A stretch of DNA of 42,230 nucleotides from Oscillospiraceae bacterium (GTDB taxonomy: Bacteria; Bacillota; Clostridia; Oscillospirales; Oscillospiraceae), in assembly GCA_022800755.1 (NCBI GenBank), contig JAAWQX010000018.1:1-42230 (forward strand). The letters are read 5' to 3'. Each line of letters opens with the position of its first letter. Position 1 is the first letter of the stretch. Both the position numbers and the translations under genes were made by a program. A model generated the notes under the pieces. The model saw only the letters and a list, made by a program, of their open reading frames with translations, ran no database searches and was not told where the DNA came from. Below, in pieces: positions 1 through 7,673 of this stretch.

Positions 1-1098
1 GGGCGTGTTACCGTCGGTTATGACCCCGGCACGGGCAAGCAGAAGCAGCGCACAGTCAGCGGCAAGACGCAGAAAGAAGTCACTCAAAAAATGCGGGAAA
101 TTACCGCAGAGTTAGACGCTGGTACATACCATGAGCCGTGCAAGCTGACCGTTGGCGAATGGCTGGACATTTGGCTGCGGGATTATCTGAACGGCGTAAA
201 ACCACGAACCGCAGAATCCTATCGCTGCCAGATTGAAAACCACATTCGCCCGAATTTGAGTAAAATCAAGCTGGAAGCTCTTAGTACGCCAGACATTCAG
301 AAGTTTTATAACAGTATGACGGAAAGCGGCCTTGCGGCAAAGACGGTCATTATTACCCATGGAGTGTTGCATAAGGCACTCCAACAAGCGGTAGCAATCG
401 GATACTTGCGTTTTAATCCGTCCGATGCCTGTACTTTGCCACGGTCAGAACGCAAAGAATTGAAGCCGCTGGACGATAACGCCATCAGCGCCTTTCTAAC
501 GGCAGTTAAGGGGCATCCCTATGAAACCGTATTTCTTGTAACTTTGTTCACTGGTATGCGCCAAGGGGAGGTCTTAGGGCTGACTTGGAATTGTGTAGAC
601 TTGGACAACGGTACACTGCTCATCAATAAGCAACTTCAAAAGGCGGTGAACGATAAAGGCAAGCGTGAATACAGCCTTGTTTCGACGAAAAACAGCAAGG
701 GCAGGAAAATCACCTTGGCATCCACCGTGGTAAATCTGCTTCGTCAGCAAAAGGCAAAGCAGGAAGTATGGAAGCAAGCGGCGGGGTCGGCATGGCGGAA
801 ATCGGACTTTGTATTCACCAACGAACTGGGAGAACACCTGATGCCCCACACGGTCTACCACAACTACAAGCGCATTGTGGCGGCCATTGGCCGCCCGGAC
901 GCTCGTTTCCATGACCTGCGCCATAGCTATGCTGTTGCTGCCATTAAGAGCGGGGACGATATCAAGACCGTGCAAGGAAATTTAGGCCACGCCACGGCCA
1001 GCTTCACGCTTGACGTCTACGGTCATGTGACCGACCAGATGAAACGGGAGAGCGCAAACCGCATGGAACAGTTCATTCAATCTGTATCAACGGTTTAA
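1..1098 (+). CDS. Tyrosine-recombinase integrase, 5' end outside window
   Basis: Site-specific integrase of the phage/Tn916-like tyrosine recombinase family, which cuts and rejoins DNA at attachment sites. The frame is open from base 1, so the N-terminus is cut by the window edge; the first ATG at 91 is internal to the arm-binding domain. In the visible 365 residues the core-binding domain spans about 38-125 and the catalytic domain about 150-360. Catalytic residues are visible: Arg187 (GMRQGE), the HDLRH box with His304 and Arg307, His330 (LGHA) and nucleophile Tyr340 (DVYGH). It ends 75 bp from the 3' end of a tRNA-Pro gene, the usual place for an integrase at the end of an element inserted in that tRNA. 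The rest of the element lies to the left of the window. All core residues are present, so it is probably functional. Confidence 0.95.
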   Translation, partial: GRVTVGYDPGTGKQKQRTVSGKTQKEVTQKMREITAELDAGTYHEPCKLTVGEWLDIWLRDYLNGVKPRTAESYRCQIENHIRPNLSKIKLEALSTPDIQKFYNSMTESGLAAKTVIITHGVLHKALQQAVAIGYLRFNPSDACTLPRSERKELKPLDDNAISAFLTAVKGHPYETVFLVTLFTGMRQGEVLGLTWNCVDLDNGTLLINKQLQKAVNDKGKREYSLVSTKNSKGRKITLASTVVNLLRQQKAKQEVWKQAAGSAWRKSDFVFTNELGEHLMPHTVYHNYKRIVAAIGRPDARFHDLRHSYAVAAIKSGDDIKTVQGNLGHATASFTLDVYGHVTDQMKRESANRMEQFIQSVSTV

Positions 1099-1138
1099 GG
1101 GGAAAAATAAGGGGAAAAACCATTCAGGCAAAATAAAA

Positions 1139-1168
1139 AAGCCCTGAAACACTGCTGTTTCAAAGCTT
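1139..1168. terminator. Bidirectional intrinsic terminator
   Basis: A 12-bp stem (1139-1150 with 1157-1168, including two G-U pairs on the minus-strand transcript) closes a 6-nt loop. It is flanked by an A-run on the left and a T-run on the right, so it can terminate both the integrase and the tRNA-Pro transcript coming the other way. Confidence 0.8.
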
Positions 1169-1173
1169 TTTCA

Positions 1174-1249
1174 TGGTCCGAGTGACTGGAGTCGAACCAG
1201 CGGCCTCTTGAACCCCATTCAAGCGCGCTACCAACTGCGCTACACCCGG
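1174..1249 (-). tRNA. tRNA-Pro (anticodon GGG)
   Basis: Cloverleaf read by eye on the minus strand. The acceptor CCGGGTG pairs with CACTCGG, the D stem is GCGC/GCGC, the anticodon stem CTTGA/TCAAG encloses a loop with GGG, and the T stem GCTGG/CCAGT carries TTCGA. The CCA end is encoded (1174-1176). Its 3' end faces the integrase at 1-1098, so it is the likely attachment site of that element. Confidence 0.95.
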
Positions 1250-1322
1250 ATATCGTGCCTGCATATATTACCACACTACATAACGGAATGCAAGAGGAAA
1301 TTTCAATTTTTTTGCTTTTTTG

Positions 1323-2069
1323 TCAGGCGCGGGCGTTCAGGACGGCTTCTACTTCCGCAAGTTGGTCGGGGGTATTCACGCCGATGATCTCGCTTCCCAG
1401 GTCCAGCTTGCAGATGCTCAGCGCGCCGCCGGAACCCTGGATGAATGCGGGTGCGTCGGTGAGATAGTATTCGCCGCTGGCGTTGTTGTTTTGCAGCTGA
1501 GACAGCGCTTTACGCAGGGCGGGCGCATCAAATACATATACGCCGGCGTTCAATTCCCGGGTTTGAAGTTGCTCTGGGGTGCAGTCCTTTTGCTCCACGA
1601 TGCAGTGAAAATTGCCTTGGGCATCGCGCTGTATGCGGCCGTAGGGGAGATCCAGATGAGATGTGCCGGTGAGTATGGTGCAGGCGGCGCCGGTCTGCCG
1701 GTGGGTCTGCACCAAAGCCTCGTATGTATGCTGGTGAATCAGAGGCATGTCGCCGCAGCACACAAGGACGTCACCGTCGAAGCCTTGCAGGACCTCAAAC
1801 GCTGACATGACTGCGTGCCCGGTACCAAGCTGTTGGGTTTGCTGGGCAAAGCAGTAACCGGGGAAGCCCTGCATCACAAGCTCTTTTTGATACCCCACCA
1901 CGATGACCGTATCCCGGGGCGGGATGAAGGACAGTGCCTGGAGTACATAATGCAAAAGCGGTTTGCCGCAGGCCTGCCGCATTACTTTCGGCAGGTCGCT
2001 GCCGTCCGTGCGCATACGGGTGCCTTTTCCGGCGGCCAGAACGATGGCTTTCAACTGTTTATCAGACAT
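1323..2069 (-). CDS. GlmU-type nucleotidyltransferase (pyrophosphorylase domain only)
   Basis: Sugar-1-phosphate nucleotidyltransferase resembling the N-terminal half of GlmU, which makes UDP-GlcNAc from UTP and GlcNAc-1-phosphate. The 248-residue protein has the nucleotide-binding signature LAAGKGTRM near the N-terminus, a lysine in LPKVM, QLGTGHAV, CGDMPL, and NAGVYVF with YYLTD further on. GlmU proper is about 450 residues with a left-handed beta-helix acetyltransferase half; that half is missing here, so the acetyl step cannot be done by this protein. I chose ATG 2069 because an ACCTCC complement (GGAGGT) lies 7 bases upstream; a longer frame to 2129 has no ribosome site. It overlaps the stop of the upstream NodB-like gene by 8 bases, suggesting translational coupling. 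The sugar specificity is inferred, not proven. Confidence 0.88.
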   Translation of the reverse strand: MSDKQLKAIVLAAGKGTRMRTDGSDLPKVMRQACGKPLLHYVLQALSFIPPRDTVIVVGYQKELVMQGFPGYCFAQQTQQLGTGHAVMSAFEVLQGFDGDVLVCCGDMPLIHQHTYEALVQTHRQTGAACTILTGTSHLDLPYGRIQRDAQGNFHCIVEQKDCTPEQLQTRELNAGVYVFDAPALRKALSQLQNNNASGEYYLTDAPAFIQGSGGALSICKLDLGSEIIGVNTPDQLAEVEAVLNARA

Positions 2070-3171
2070 GATTGATACCTCCTGTGTAGCCGACTTCTCG
2101 CACAGTAGTGACTCCGAAATTGTCGGCATTGGTATATAAGTGGGTCATGATGGCCCGTACAGTAGTGTCGTTATCCTTGGTCAAATTGAGCATGAGGATT
2201 TTATTGCCCCGGGCGTTATTGAGCCGGCTGATGATGGACATGGCGCTGATCTCCAGACCGTTTTGTCCGGCGATGCCGTTGATGTCATACTGACAGGGGA
2301 CCAGGTCATTTTCAAGGCACGCTTGGATAAATTCCTGACTGGTCCCGCTGCCGGCGGTTGCCAGAACGGTCTTAATATGGGTGGCTTCAAACAGCAGTTC
2401 CGCGGTCTCCGGGACCTGCCATAAGTCGGCGGTCTCACAGTAGAAGCCCACATTGTGCCCGTTGCCGACAATGCGGCGGACAGTCTCCGGCGCGTTCACG
2501 ATATCCGCGCTGGTCAGGAAAAACGTGGCGGTAAAGCCGTAGTTTTTTAAGAGATTGAGCAGGTAAGCAGTAGGAAGCCCCAAAAATGTTAGGTAGATCG
2601 TAGAGTTCCCCTGGGGTTCCGGAATTTCAGTGGGGGTAGGAGTTGGCGGCGGCGCGATGGATTGCTGGTAGGAATTATAGCGGGTGCGCATGAGATTGGT
2701 GGCGGCGGAGAGGAATAGATCGTCGTCCAGAATCTCGGTGCCGTCGGTAATGCGGCAGATATCGCCTTCCCCAACGCCCTCGATATAGGATGCCCGCAGA
2801 CCGAATTTGGAGCAGATAAAGGCGGCGGGAACATAGACCTGGCCGTTTCGGAACAGCGCGGTGGCGGAATAGGTCATGCCGTCTTTGTCCGTAGCGACAC
2901 CGGCGTTGATATCAATGGTGATCTGCTGGGAGGAGGTGTAGATCAGTGCCATCGCGGCATTGGAATCATACATATTATAAATACGGAAGTTACTCAGTGC
3001 CGAGCAAGGGACGTATGCGATGCTGTTGCGTACATAGGCCAACGGGATAGCTTCCGGCAGAGTATCATTGATGGCGACAAAGCACACATCAGAAACGGCG
3101 GTGGCCGGTCCGGGGATAATAGCGGCGAGTAGTGCCAAGGCCAAAAGCAGCGCCAGAACTTTTCGATTCAA
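2062..3171 (-). CDS. Exported copper-amine-oxidase-N / degenerate NodB-fold protein
   Basis: Secreted or membrane-tethered 369-residue protein. The start is TTG at 3171: a GGAGGT lies 7 bases upstream and the encoded N-terminus is a classic signal peptide (NRK then a long Leu/Ala core ending PATAVS). Residues about 30-150 look like a copper-amine-oxidase N-terminal-like domain, often found in Firmicutes wall proteins. A short Pro/Thr linker follows (PPPTPTPT), then from about 195 a polysaccharide-deacetylase (NodB) fold. The deacetylase motifs are missing: the position of TFDDGP reads TFLGLP and the HxxxH metal pair after GNGHNVG is absent. It is therefore probably not an active deacetylase and may bind wall glycan or act structurally. 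It is the first gene of a pair with the GlmU-like gene. Confidence 0.8.
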   Translation of the reverse strand: MNRKVLALLLALALLAAIIPGPATAVSDVCFVAINDTLPEAIPLAYVRNSIAYVPCSALSNFRIYNMYDSNAAMALIYTSSQQITIDINAGVATDKDGMTYSATALFRNGQVYVPAAFICSKFGLRASYIEGVGEGDICRITDGTEILDDDLFLSAATNLMRTRYNSYQQSIAPPPTPTPTEIPEPQGNSTIYLTFLGLPTAYLLNLLKNYGFTATFFLTSADIVNAPETVRRIVGNGHNVGFYCETADLWQVPETAELLFEATHIKTVLATAGSGTSQEFIQACLENDLVPCQYDINGIAGQNGLEISAMSIISRLNNARGNKILMLNLTKDNDTTVRAIMTHLYTNADNFGVTTVREVGYTGGINHV

Positions 3172-3298
3172 TTGAGCTACCTCCAAAAAGGGATCTGGGG
3201 ATATTGTAACACAAAAGGGGGAGAATAAGAAGTAGGAATTTAGAAATTTCAAGAAAAGGGCGAGCATCGGGAAAAGTGAAAAAAATAATAAAAAAGTG

Positions 3299-3327
3299 TT
3301 GACAGAAAACCGCACATCTGGTATAGT
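3299..3327 (+). promoter_or_regulatory. Promoter of the tRNA-Asp/tRNA-Thr operon
   Basis: TTGACA at 3299-3304, a 17-bp spacer and TATAGT at 3322-3327. The predicted start is about 13 bases before tRNA-Asp. The perfect -35 fits a strong stable-RNA promoter. Confidence 0.85.
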
Positions 3328-3346
3328 AATCAAGCACTGAGCACTT

Positions 3347-3423
3347 GGCCGAGTAGTTCAGTCGGTTAGAACGCCAGCCTGTCACGCTGGAGGTCGAGGG
3401 TTCAAGTCCCTTCTCGGTCGCCA
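3347..3423 (+). tRNA. tRNA-Asp (anticodon GTC)
   Basis: The acceptor GGCCGAG pairs with CTCGGTC, the anticodon stem CCAGC/GCTGG holds a loop with GTC, the T-loop is TTCAAGT, and CCA is encoded at 3421-3423. First gene of a two-tRNA operon. Confidence 0.96.
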
Positions 3424-3451
3424 TTTCCCGCAGACGAGAGTCTGCGGGAAA
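3424..3451 (+). other. Hairpin between the two tRNAs
   Basis: A 12-bp perfect stem (3424-3435 with 3440-3451) with a GAGA loop joins the tRNA-Asp end to the tRNA-Thr start. No T-run follows, so it is more likely a processing or spacing element of the tRNA precursor than a terminator. Confidence 0.6.
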
Positions 3452-3457
3452 AAATAT

Positions 3458-3533
3458 GCTGCTGTAGCTCAGGTGGTAGAGCACGTCATTGGTAATGACG
3501 AGGTCGGCAGTTCGAGTCTGCCCAGCAGCTCCA
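3458..3533 (+). tRNA. tRNA-Thr (anticodon GGT), target of an integrated element
   Basis: The acceptor GCTGCTG pairs with CAGCAGC, the D arm is AGCTCAGGTGGTAGAGC, the anticodon stem CGTCA/TGACG holds a GGT loop, and CCA is encoded at the end. Its last 47 bases (3487-3533) recur exactly at 12549-12595, so the 3' half of this intact gene was supplied by the element inserted next to it. Confidence 0.96.
3487..3533 (+). repeat. attL: 47-bp direct repeat in tRNA-Thr
   Basis: Identical over 47 bases to 12549-12595, starting CATTGGTAATG and ending AGCAGCTCCA. It covers the anticodon region to the CCA end. The match stops one base outside on each side. This is the crossover repeat left by integrase-mediated insertion. 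Confidence 0.95.
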
Positions 3534-3542
3534 TATGTGGAA

Positions 3543-3577
3543 GCCCCTAAATCCGAAGATTTAGGGGCATTTTTTTC
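3543..3577 (+). terminator. Intrinsic terminator after tRNA-Thr (element-derived)
   Basis: An 11-bp stem GCCCCTAAATC/GATTTAGGGGC with a CGAA loop is followed by a seven-T run. It lies inside the element and replaces the older chromosomal terminator now found beyond attR at 12597. Confidence 0.85.
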
Positions 3578-3752
3578 GTTTTTCGGTACTTTTCGGGCCA
3601 TTTTTGTTCGAGCGAAAAATGACCTCGTAGCGCGAAAACGGCCATTTTGCAAAAAATCTGCAAATTTTTGACGTTTACTGTGGCGTGAAACCCTTGCGGC
3701 ACAAGGCTCGCGAGGCTTTGACCCGTGCAAATCCTTTGCAATTTTCCGGGGA

Positions 3753-4967
3753 TTAGGCGCTGTAAAGCCGGTCTATCACCGCGTTTGCGCTTGCGGATTC
3801 TCCCCTCCCCTTGACGTAGTGCTCCATAGTCATGACAGAAGTGGTATGTCCGGCAGCGGCTTGTGTCAATTTAACGTCCTTGGTTTGGTCATAAAGGTCG
3901 GTCAAAACCGTGGTGCGGAAACGCTTCGGTGTGACCTTTTCTTCAAACCCGGTATCCTGCCGAATGCGTTCGCACATTTTCCGAACGAGCGTGTAAGACA
4001 GCGGCTTATCACCGCCCACGATGAAGTTTCCCGGACGACCCTGACCCAGATAGGGAAGTGCCAGCGCAGACAGCCCAATGGTGCGTTCTGATTTCTTCGT
4101 CTTGGTGTTTTTTACCTTTGGCTGATTGCGGTCTGGATGGGTCACGGCAATTTGCATAGCTTCCGTGTCAATGTCTTCATAGTGAAGACCTAAAACCTCT
4201 TCCAGCCGCAGCGGATGCAAAGCCAGTAACGCCAGAAATGCGCGGTCCTCTGCTTTTTGGATGGAACTGATGTGCCCAATGAGATACCGCATTTGTTCCA
4301 CGCTGTAAGGCTTTGTCTGTACAGATTTTGCCCCGGTGATTTTCAGCCGCTTGGATGAAAGAGGATTCTTTGCAATAATTCCGTCTTCCAGCGCAAGCCC
4401 GAAAATTTGACTAAGCACCGCCTTGACTTTATCTTTGGAAGTCTTTGCACCGCCCACGCTATTGAACAGGGCTTGAAGATCGGCGGTAGTAATATCTTCG
4501 ATGTACTGATTTCCCAAAGCCGGGAGGATGTGCCGATTGAGTGTCCTCTCGTAAGAAATCGCGGTAGAGGAATCAATGTTGGGCTTTGAAAAAGTTTCCA
4601 GCCAGTTTTTTGCATAGTCCGAAAACAGATGCTTTGCGGTTTCCTTGGCGGGAACACAACCAGATAAGGAAATGAGTTTATCGGCGTATTCCTGTTCACT
4701 GTTCGCGCGAATCCAGCGCTTTTCTCCGTTGATAATAACCGTTCTGTTGATTTTAGCCATTATATCTTCTCCGATCAATGGCATAAATAGCGGTTCTTCT
4801 CTGCAATTTTCAAGGTGCTGCTCGTTGAGCAACAAAGAGCATACCACAGCTCCGGCATCGTTGTAAAGGTCAAGTTTGCTATACGGGCCAGAGAGGACAG
4901 CACGAAACTCTTTCGCATATCCCACAGGGGCCGCCAATGGTGTATGCTCGGTATTTTGTTTGTCCAT
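3753..4967 (-). CDS. Tyrosine-recombinase integrase of the tRNA-Thr element
   Basis: A 404-residue site-specific recombinase that would insert and excise the surrounding element at tRNA-Thr. ATG 4967 is preceded by AGGAGG at good spacing. The first 70 residues are unlike usual arm-binding domains; the core-binding domain (SAM-like) is about 115-200 and the catalytic domain about 215-400. Visible catalytic residues: Arg in HPLRLEEVLGL, the box-II arginine in TPKRFRTTV with Lys where His is usual, His in AAAGHTT and nucleophile Tyr in MEHYVKG. It lies 220 bp from attL and 48 bp downstream of the FtsK gene in the same direction, so they are probably co-transcribed. The reading frame is intact, unlike several of its neighbours. 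Confidence 0.95.
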   Translation of the reverse strand: MDKQNTEHTPLAAPVGYAKEFRAVLSGPYSKLDLYNDAGAVVCSLLLNEQHLENCREEPLFMPLIGEDIMAKINRTVIINGEKRWIRANSEQEYADKLISLSGCVPAKETAKHLFSDYAKNWLETFSKPNIDSSTAISYERTLNRHILPALGNQYIEDITTADLQALFNSVGGAKTSKDKVKAVLSQIFGLALEDGIIAKNPLSSKRLKITGAKSVQTKPYSVEQMRYLIGHISSIQKAEDRAFLALLALHPLRLEEVLGLHYEDIDTEAMQIAVTHPDRNQPKVKNTKTKKSERTIGLSALALPYLGQGRPGNFIVGGDKPLSYTLVRKMCERIRQDTGFEEKVTPKRFRTTVLTDLYDQTKDVKLTQAAAGHTTSVMTMEHYVKGRGESASANAVIDRLYSA

Positions 4968-5015
4968 TGCCAGCCCCTCCTTTCAATGGGTTAGAGCAAT
5001 TTTGAAAAATGCACT

Positions 5016-6185
5016 TCACTTTTGCGGAAAGTCTGATTCCTCGAAAGTGCAGTAATAGCTTTGAAACATGGTCCCGTCCTCGCGCAGGAATCGGCCTCGC
5101 GCGGAAAACTTGGGAATTCTTTTGTGTGCGTCCGCCGTTCCCAATGTGAGAATGGACAGATTCTCATTGGCGATGCCACAAATGGCTTGTACATTGGAAC
5201 GGATTTGCCCGCTCAGTACCTCCGCTGACCCGCGCTGTGTGGCAAGCAGCAGGTGGATACCCGCCGCCCGTCCGAGCCTTGCCAGAGAGCCGAGAAGATA
5301 ACTGATTTGCTCTTTGCGTTCTTTGTCTTCCTTGCTCATACCTGAGGACTTCTCTAAGGCTTCCGCCACTTCATCGAAGCAGACCGCAATCCGAGGCGAG
5401 GCAGCGTGTTTTGCATTGTACACATCAATATTCGGACAATCCGTTTCATGGAGCAGGTCAAGACGGCGCTCCATTTCCGTCTTGACTGCTTGCAGCAATT
5501 CCAGCAGGGATTCATCGTCGGTAATGAGAGCACAGCGGGATTCCCAGCTTCGGCCATAATCAGCCCCGCGCTTGTAGTCCACAAGGCACACCAGCCATTG
5601 TTGTTTAAACAGAAATTGCAGCATAATCGTCTTCAAAAATACAGACTTTCCACTTCCCGACTGTCCCGTAATCAACAGATGGGGAACGACAGAGAAATCG
5701 TTATATACAGATTGCCCGCGATTTTCACCTAATGCCACCACGGAATTTTTCTCCGGCAGTTTAAATTTGTCCAAAGGCAGGACAGAGGGCCACGGGCCGG
5801 GATGGGGAACAACTGTCAAAAGAATTTTTCGACCATCGCTACCAGTGTCAGCGGTCACAATGGCAACGTCAAGCGCCGATTCCAGCTTTTCGACGGCATC
5901 GTGGAATGTGGAAAGTGGAATTCCGTAGGCTTCAAACTCCCAGATTTCGCCGCCGCTGTCTGTTGACGTGCGGGACAGAAGAACGGGGATTTCCCCGGCG
6001 GCATTGGTAAGCCCTTGTATCTTTGTCATTGCAAACATAATGGGTATAAACTCTTTCGGTGTGCCGAGCGTCCATAAAAGGACGAGCCCGGCACTGAAAA
6101 AGATAATCGCAAGGGCTGCATTATAGAGCGCAGCAATCATGCCCGCAAATATGCCCGTGCTGCTGGCGCTTACAATGCGGCACAA
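5016..6185 (-). CDS. FtsK/SpoIIIE-type DNA-translocase ATPase, 5' end disturbed
   Basis: Membrane-bound P-loop ATPase expected to pump DNA during transfer of the element. The N-terminus has hydrophobic segments (IAALYNAALAIIFF onward), then a linker, Walker A GQSGSGKS at about 170, Walker B IAVCFDEVAE at about 270, and a late LLLATQR motif. Frame and start disagree. The homologous-looking frame stays open to about 6313 and encodes another hydrophobic stretch (ICWHLLSFFV) but has no ATG, GTG or TTG there except TTG 6185. An ATG at 6318 overlaps the previous stop as ATGA, yet its frame hits TAA at 6286-6288 after 10 codons; a +1 shift there would enter the FtsK frame. I therefore suspect a frameshifted N-terminus. 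The ATPase core is intact. Confidence 0.82.
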   Translation of the reverse strand: MCRIVSASSTGIFAGMIAALYNAALAIIFFSAGLVLLWTLGTPKEFIPIMFAMTKIQGLTNAAGEIPVLLSRTSTDSGGEIWEFEAYGIPLSTFHDAVEKLESALDVAIVTADTGSDGRKILLTVVPHPGPWPSVLPLDKFKLPEKNSVVALGENRGQSVYNDFSVVPHLLITGQSGSGKSVFLKTIMLQFLFKQQWLVCLVDYKRGADYGRSWESRCALITDDESLLELLQAVKTEMERRLDLLHETDCPNIDVYNAKHAASPRIAVCFDEVAEALEKSSGMSKEDKERKEQISYLLGSLARLGRAAGIHLLLATQRGSAEVLSGQIRSNVQAICGIANENLSILTLGTADAHKRIPKFSARGRFLREDGTMFQSYYCTFEESDFPQK

Positions 6186-6314
6186 AACAAAGAATGACAG
6201 AAGATGCCAGCATATCGCAGCAACCGCTTGCCCGTACAGAGCCGCTGAACGCCTGTGGTAATCGCTTGCAGGAGGTAGCGGGTCTTTAGGACTTGCTTGA
6301 ACAGAGTGCGTTGT

Positions 6315-6626
6315 TCATCCATGGTCTAATGGAAGGACGTAAAAGAACATACGGTGGTTATCAATCCATTCGACCATTGCGCCTTGTTCAATAACCCACG
6401 CTTCGACTTCTGGAAACGGAGTATCCCGATTATCAAGGATAACCGCCAGCCTGTCAGCATTGAGCATACGCCCGATATGGAGCAGCTCAGAAAGACATTC
6501 AATGCTTTCCTGAGCATCAGTCAACGTGTCTGTGAGCACACGGATTCCGCGGTCAAGGCACTGGGCATCTAGAACGGTGCTGCCGGAAGAGACGGACAAG
6601 AATCCGCCATGAGTTAAATTTGACAT
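6315..6626 (-). CDS. Small element protein of unknown function
   Basis: 103 residues, not recognised. ATG 6626 has AGGAGAA 7-9 bases upstream. The protein is mildly acidic with no signal peptide or membrane span; two alternating helix/strand blocks can be guessed (LTDAQESIECLSELLHIG; RLAVILDN). It sits between rep (20 bases upstream) and the FtsK gene, its stop overlapping a possible ATGA start of the latter, so it belongs to the replication/transfer operon. Such short genes between rep and tra genes are often accessory to mobilisation, but nothing in the sequence proves a role. Confidence 0.7.
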   Translation of the reverse strand: MSNLTHGGFLSVSSGSTVLDAQCLDRGIRVLTDTLTDAQESIECLSELLHIGRMLNADRLAVILDNRDTPFPEVEAWVIEQGAMVEWIDNHRMFFYVLPLDHG

Positions 6627-6646
6627 GATAGTTCTCCTATATGTAA

Positions 6647-7504
6647 TTATGCGGGAAATTCCAATTTCTGCTGAGAGACAGTGCTATTACCATTCTCCAA
6701 CAGAGCATGGTACGCGAAAGACGTGGTCTTTCTCTCTGTGATCTTTGCTGCGATGTAATCCCATACCGGATTCTTGATGGTCTCAATCTCAACAAATTTA
6801 CGAAGCGATTTCTCATAACGGGAAATCGTGATGGTGTCTCTTTCCACGTGCCAAAGTTCTGTGATACGGCGGAAAAATTGAACGTCACTATCGGCTGAAC
6901 TGACAGCATATGCCTTGTAGACTTCCTCCGGCGAAAACACGCTCGTCACCATGATTGTGTCGCAGATCAAGAGCTTATTTTGATAGCGACTTTGTGCGCC
7001 GTTGGTGAGCGAATCGTTATCTAACAGCTTCAACGTGGCTTCATAAGTAAACGGTTCATTAGCGCGGAAATCGTCTAAGCAAACGACCTCCTGCCCCTCG
7101 TAATGGTTAAAAGGGGCTTTTCCCGTCTCCGAGATGAAAATGCCTTTCCCCTCTCTTTCTGCAAGCAATTTGCAAAGACTGGTTTTTCCGATTCCCGATT
7201 CTCCGAACAGCCAGATGACATTACAGTCTCGATTTCCCTTTGATGATTTCAAATAGTCCTTTCTGAAATATTCAAAGGACTTATCGAATCGAGAGGTATA
7301 CTTTATGTAGGTTTCGAGCGTTACATAGTCTGTCAGGTTATACGGACGAATCGTTCCGTCGGCGCACATATGCAAAAGCTGATCAACAGTCTCTTTTTCC
7401 TTGACATCTTCAATCAGCTTTCTTACATCAAAATTGGCTGTGAAATCGTCAATTTGGTAATGCGCTTTCACAGCTTCGTCAAATTTCCAATGAAGCTGAT
7501 ACAT
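6647..7504 (-). CDS. Plasmid-type Rep protein, helicase part (HUH part cut off)
   Basis: Replication initiator of the rolling-circle type with a C-terminal superfamily-3 helicase. In this 285-residue frame the Walker A is GESGIGKTS at about 105, Walker B VVCLDDFR at about 145, and a later sensor motif precedes FFRRITELW. The ATG at 7504 is inside the endonuclease domain, just before the sequence YQLHW. The same frame stays open upstream to about 7673 and encodes the metal-binding HFHVYLG (HUH) motif and the KIKGTLYDY tyrosine region, but no usual start codon is present there. The protein as translated from 7504 thus lacks the nicking domain. It is probably a truncated gene; the helicase half could still be made. 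It heads the operon running to the integrase. Confidence 0.85.
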   Translation of the reverse strand: MYQLHWKFDEAVKAHYQIDDFTANFDVRKLIEDVKEKETVDQLLHMCADGTIRPYNLTDYVTLETYIKYTSRFDKSFEYFRKDYLKSSKGNRDCNVIWLFGESGIGKTSLCKLLAEREGKGIFISETGKAPFNHYEGQEVVCLDDFRANEPFTYEATLKLLDNDSLTNGAQSRYQNKLLICDTIMVTSVFSPEEVYKAYAVSSADSDVQFFRRITELWHVERDTITISRYEKSLRKFVEIETIKNPVWDYIAAKITERKTTSFAYHALLENGNSTVSQQKLEFPA

Positions 7505-7673
7505 GATATAGTCATAAAGGGTTCCTTTAATTTTCTCAACTTGGTTTTCCCTCGCGTCAAACCATGCAGCTATATCACAAAAAGTCCAATTGGTTTTTCC
7601 AAATCCGAGATAAACATGAAAATGCGGTTCAGCGTCTTTTTGCAGAATGCGGGTACCTAAGTAGAATTGGAAA
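7505..7673 (-). pseudogene. Orphaned HUH-endonuclease start of rep
   Basis: In frame with the Rep helicase the minus strand encodes ILQKDAEPHFHVYLGFGKT and then KIKGTLYDYI, a Rep_2-like HUH nickase core. The frame ends upstream at a TAA at about 7674-7676 with no start codon. Homology by eye fades at about 7650-7660, where AT-rich unrelated DNA begins. This is a deletion or insertion junction that removed the first roughly 50 residues of Rep. Confidence 0.72.

Noticed and set aside
3089-3730. Minus-strand frame of 213 codons with segments such as TRTADL and GLEPSTSSVTG
   Set aside because: It is a translation of the antisense of tRNA-Asp and tRNA-Thr, a well-known artefact.
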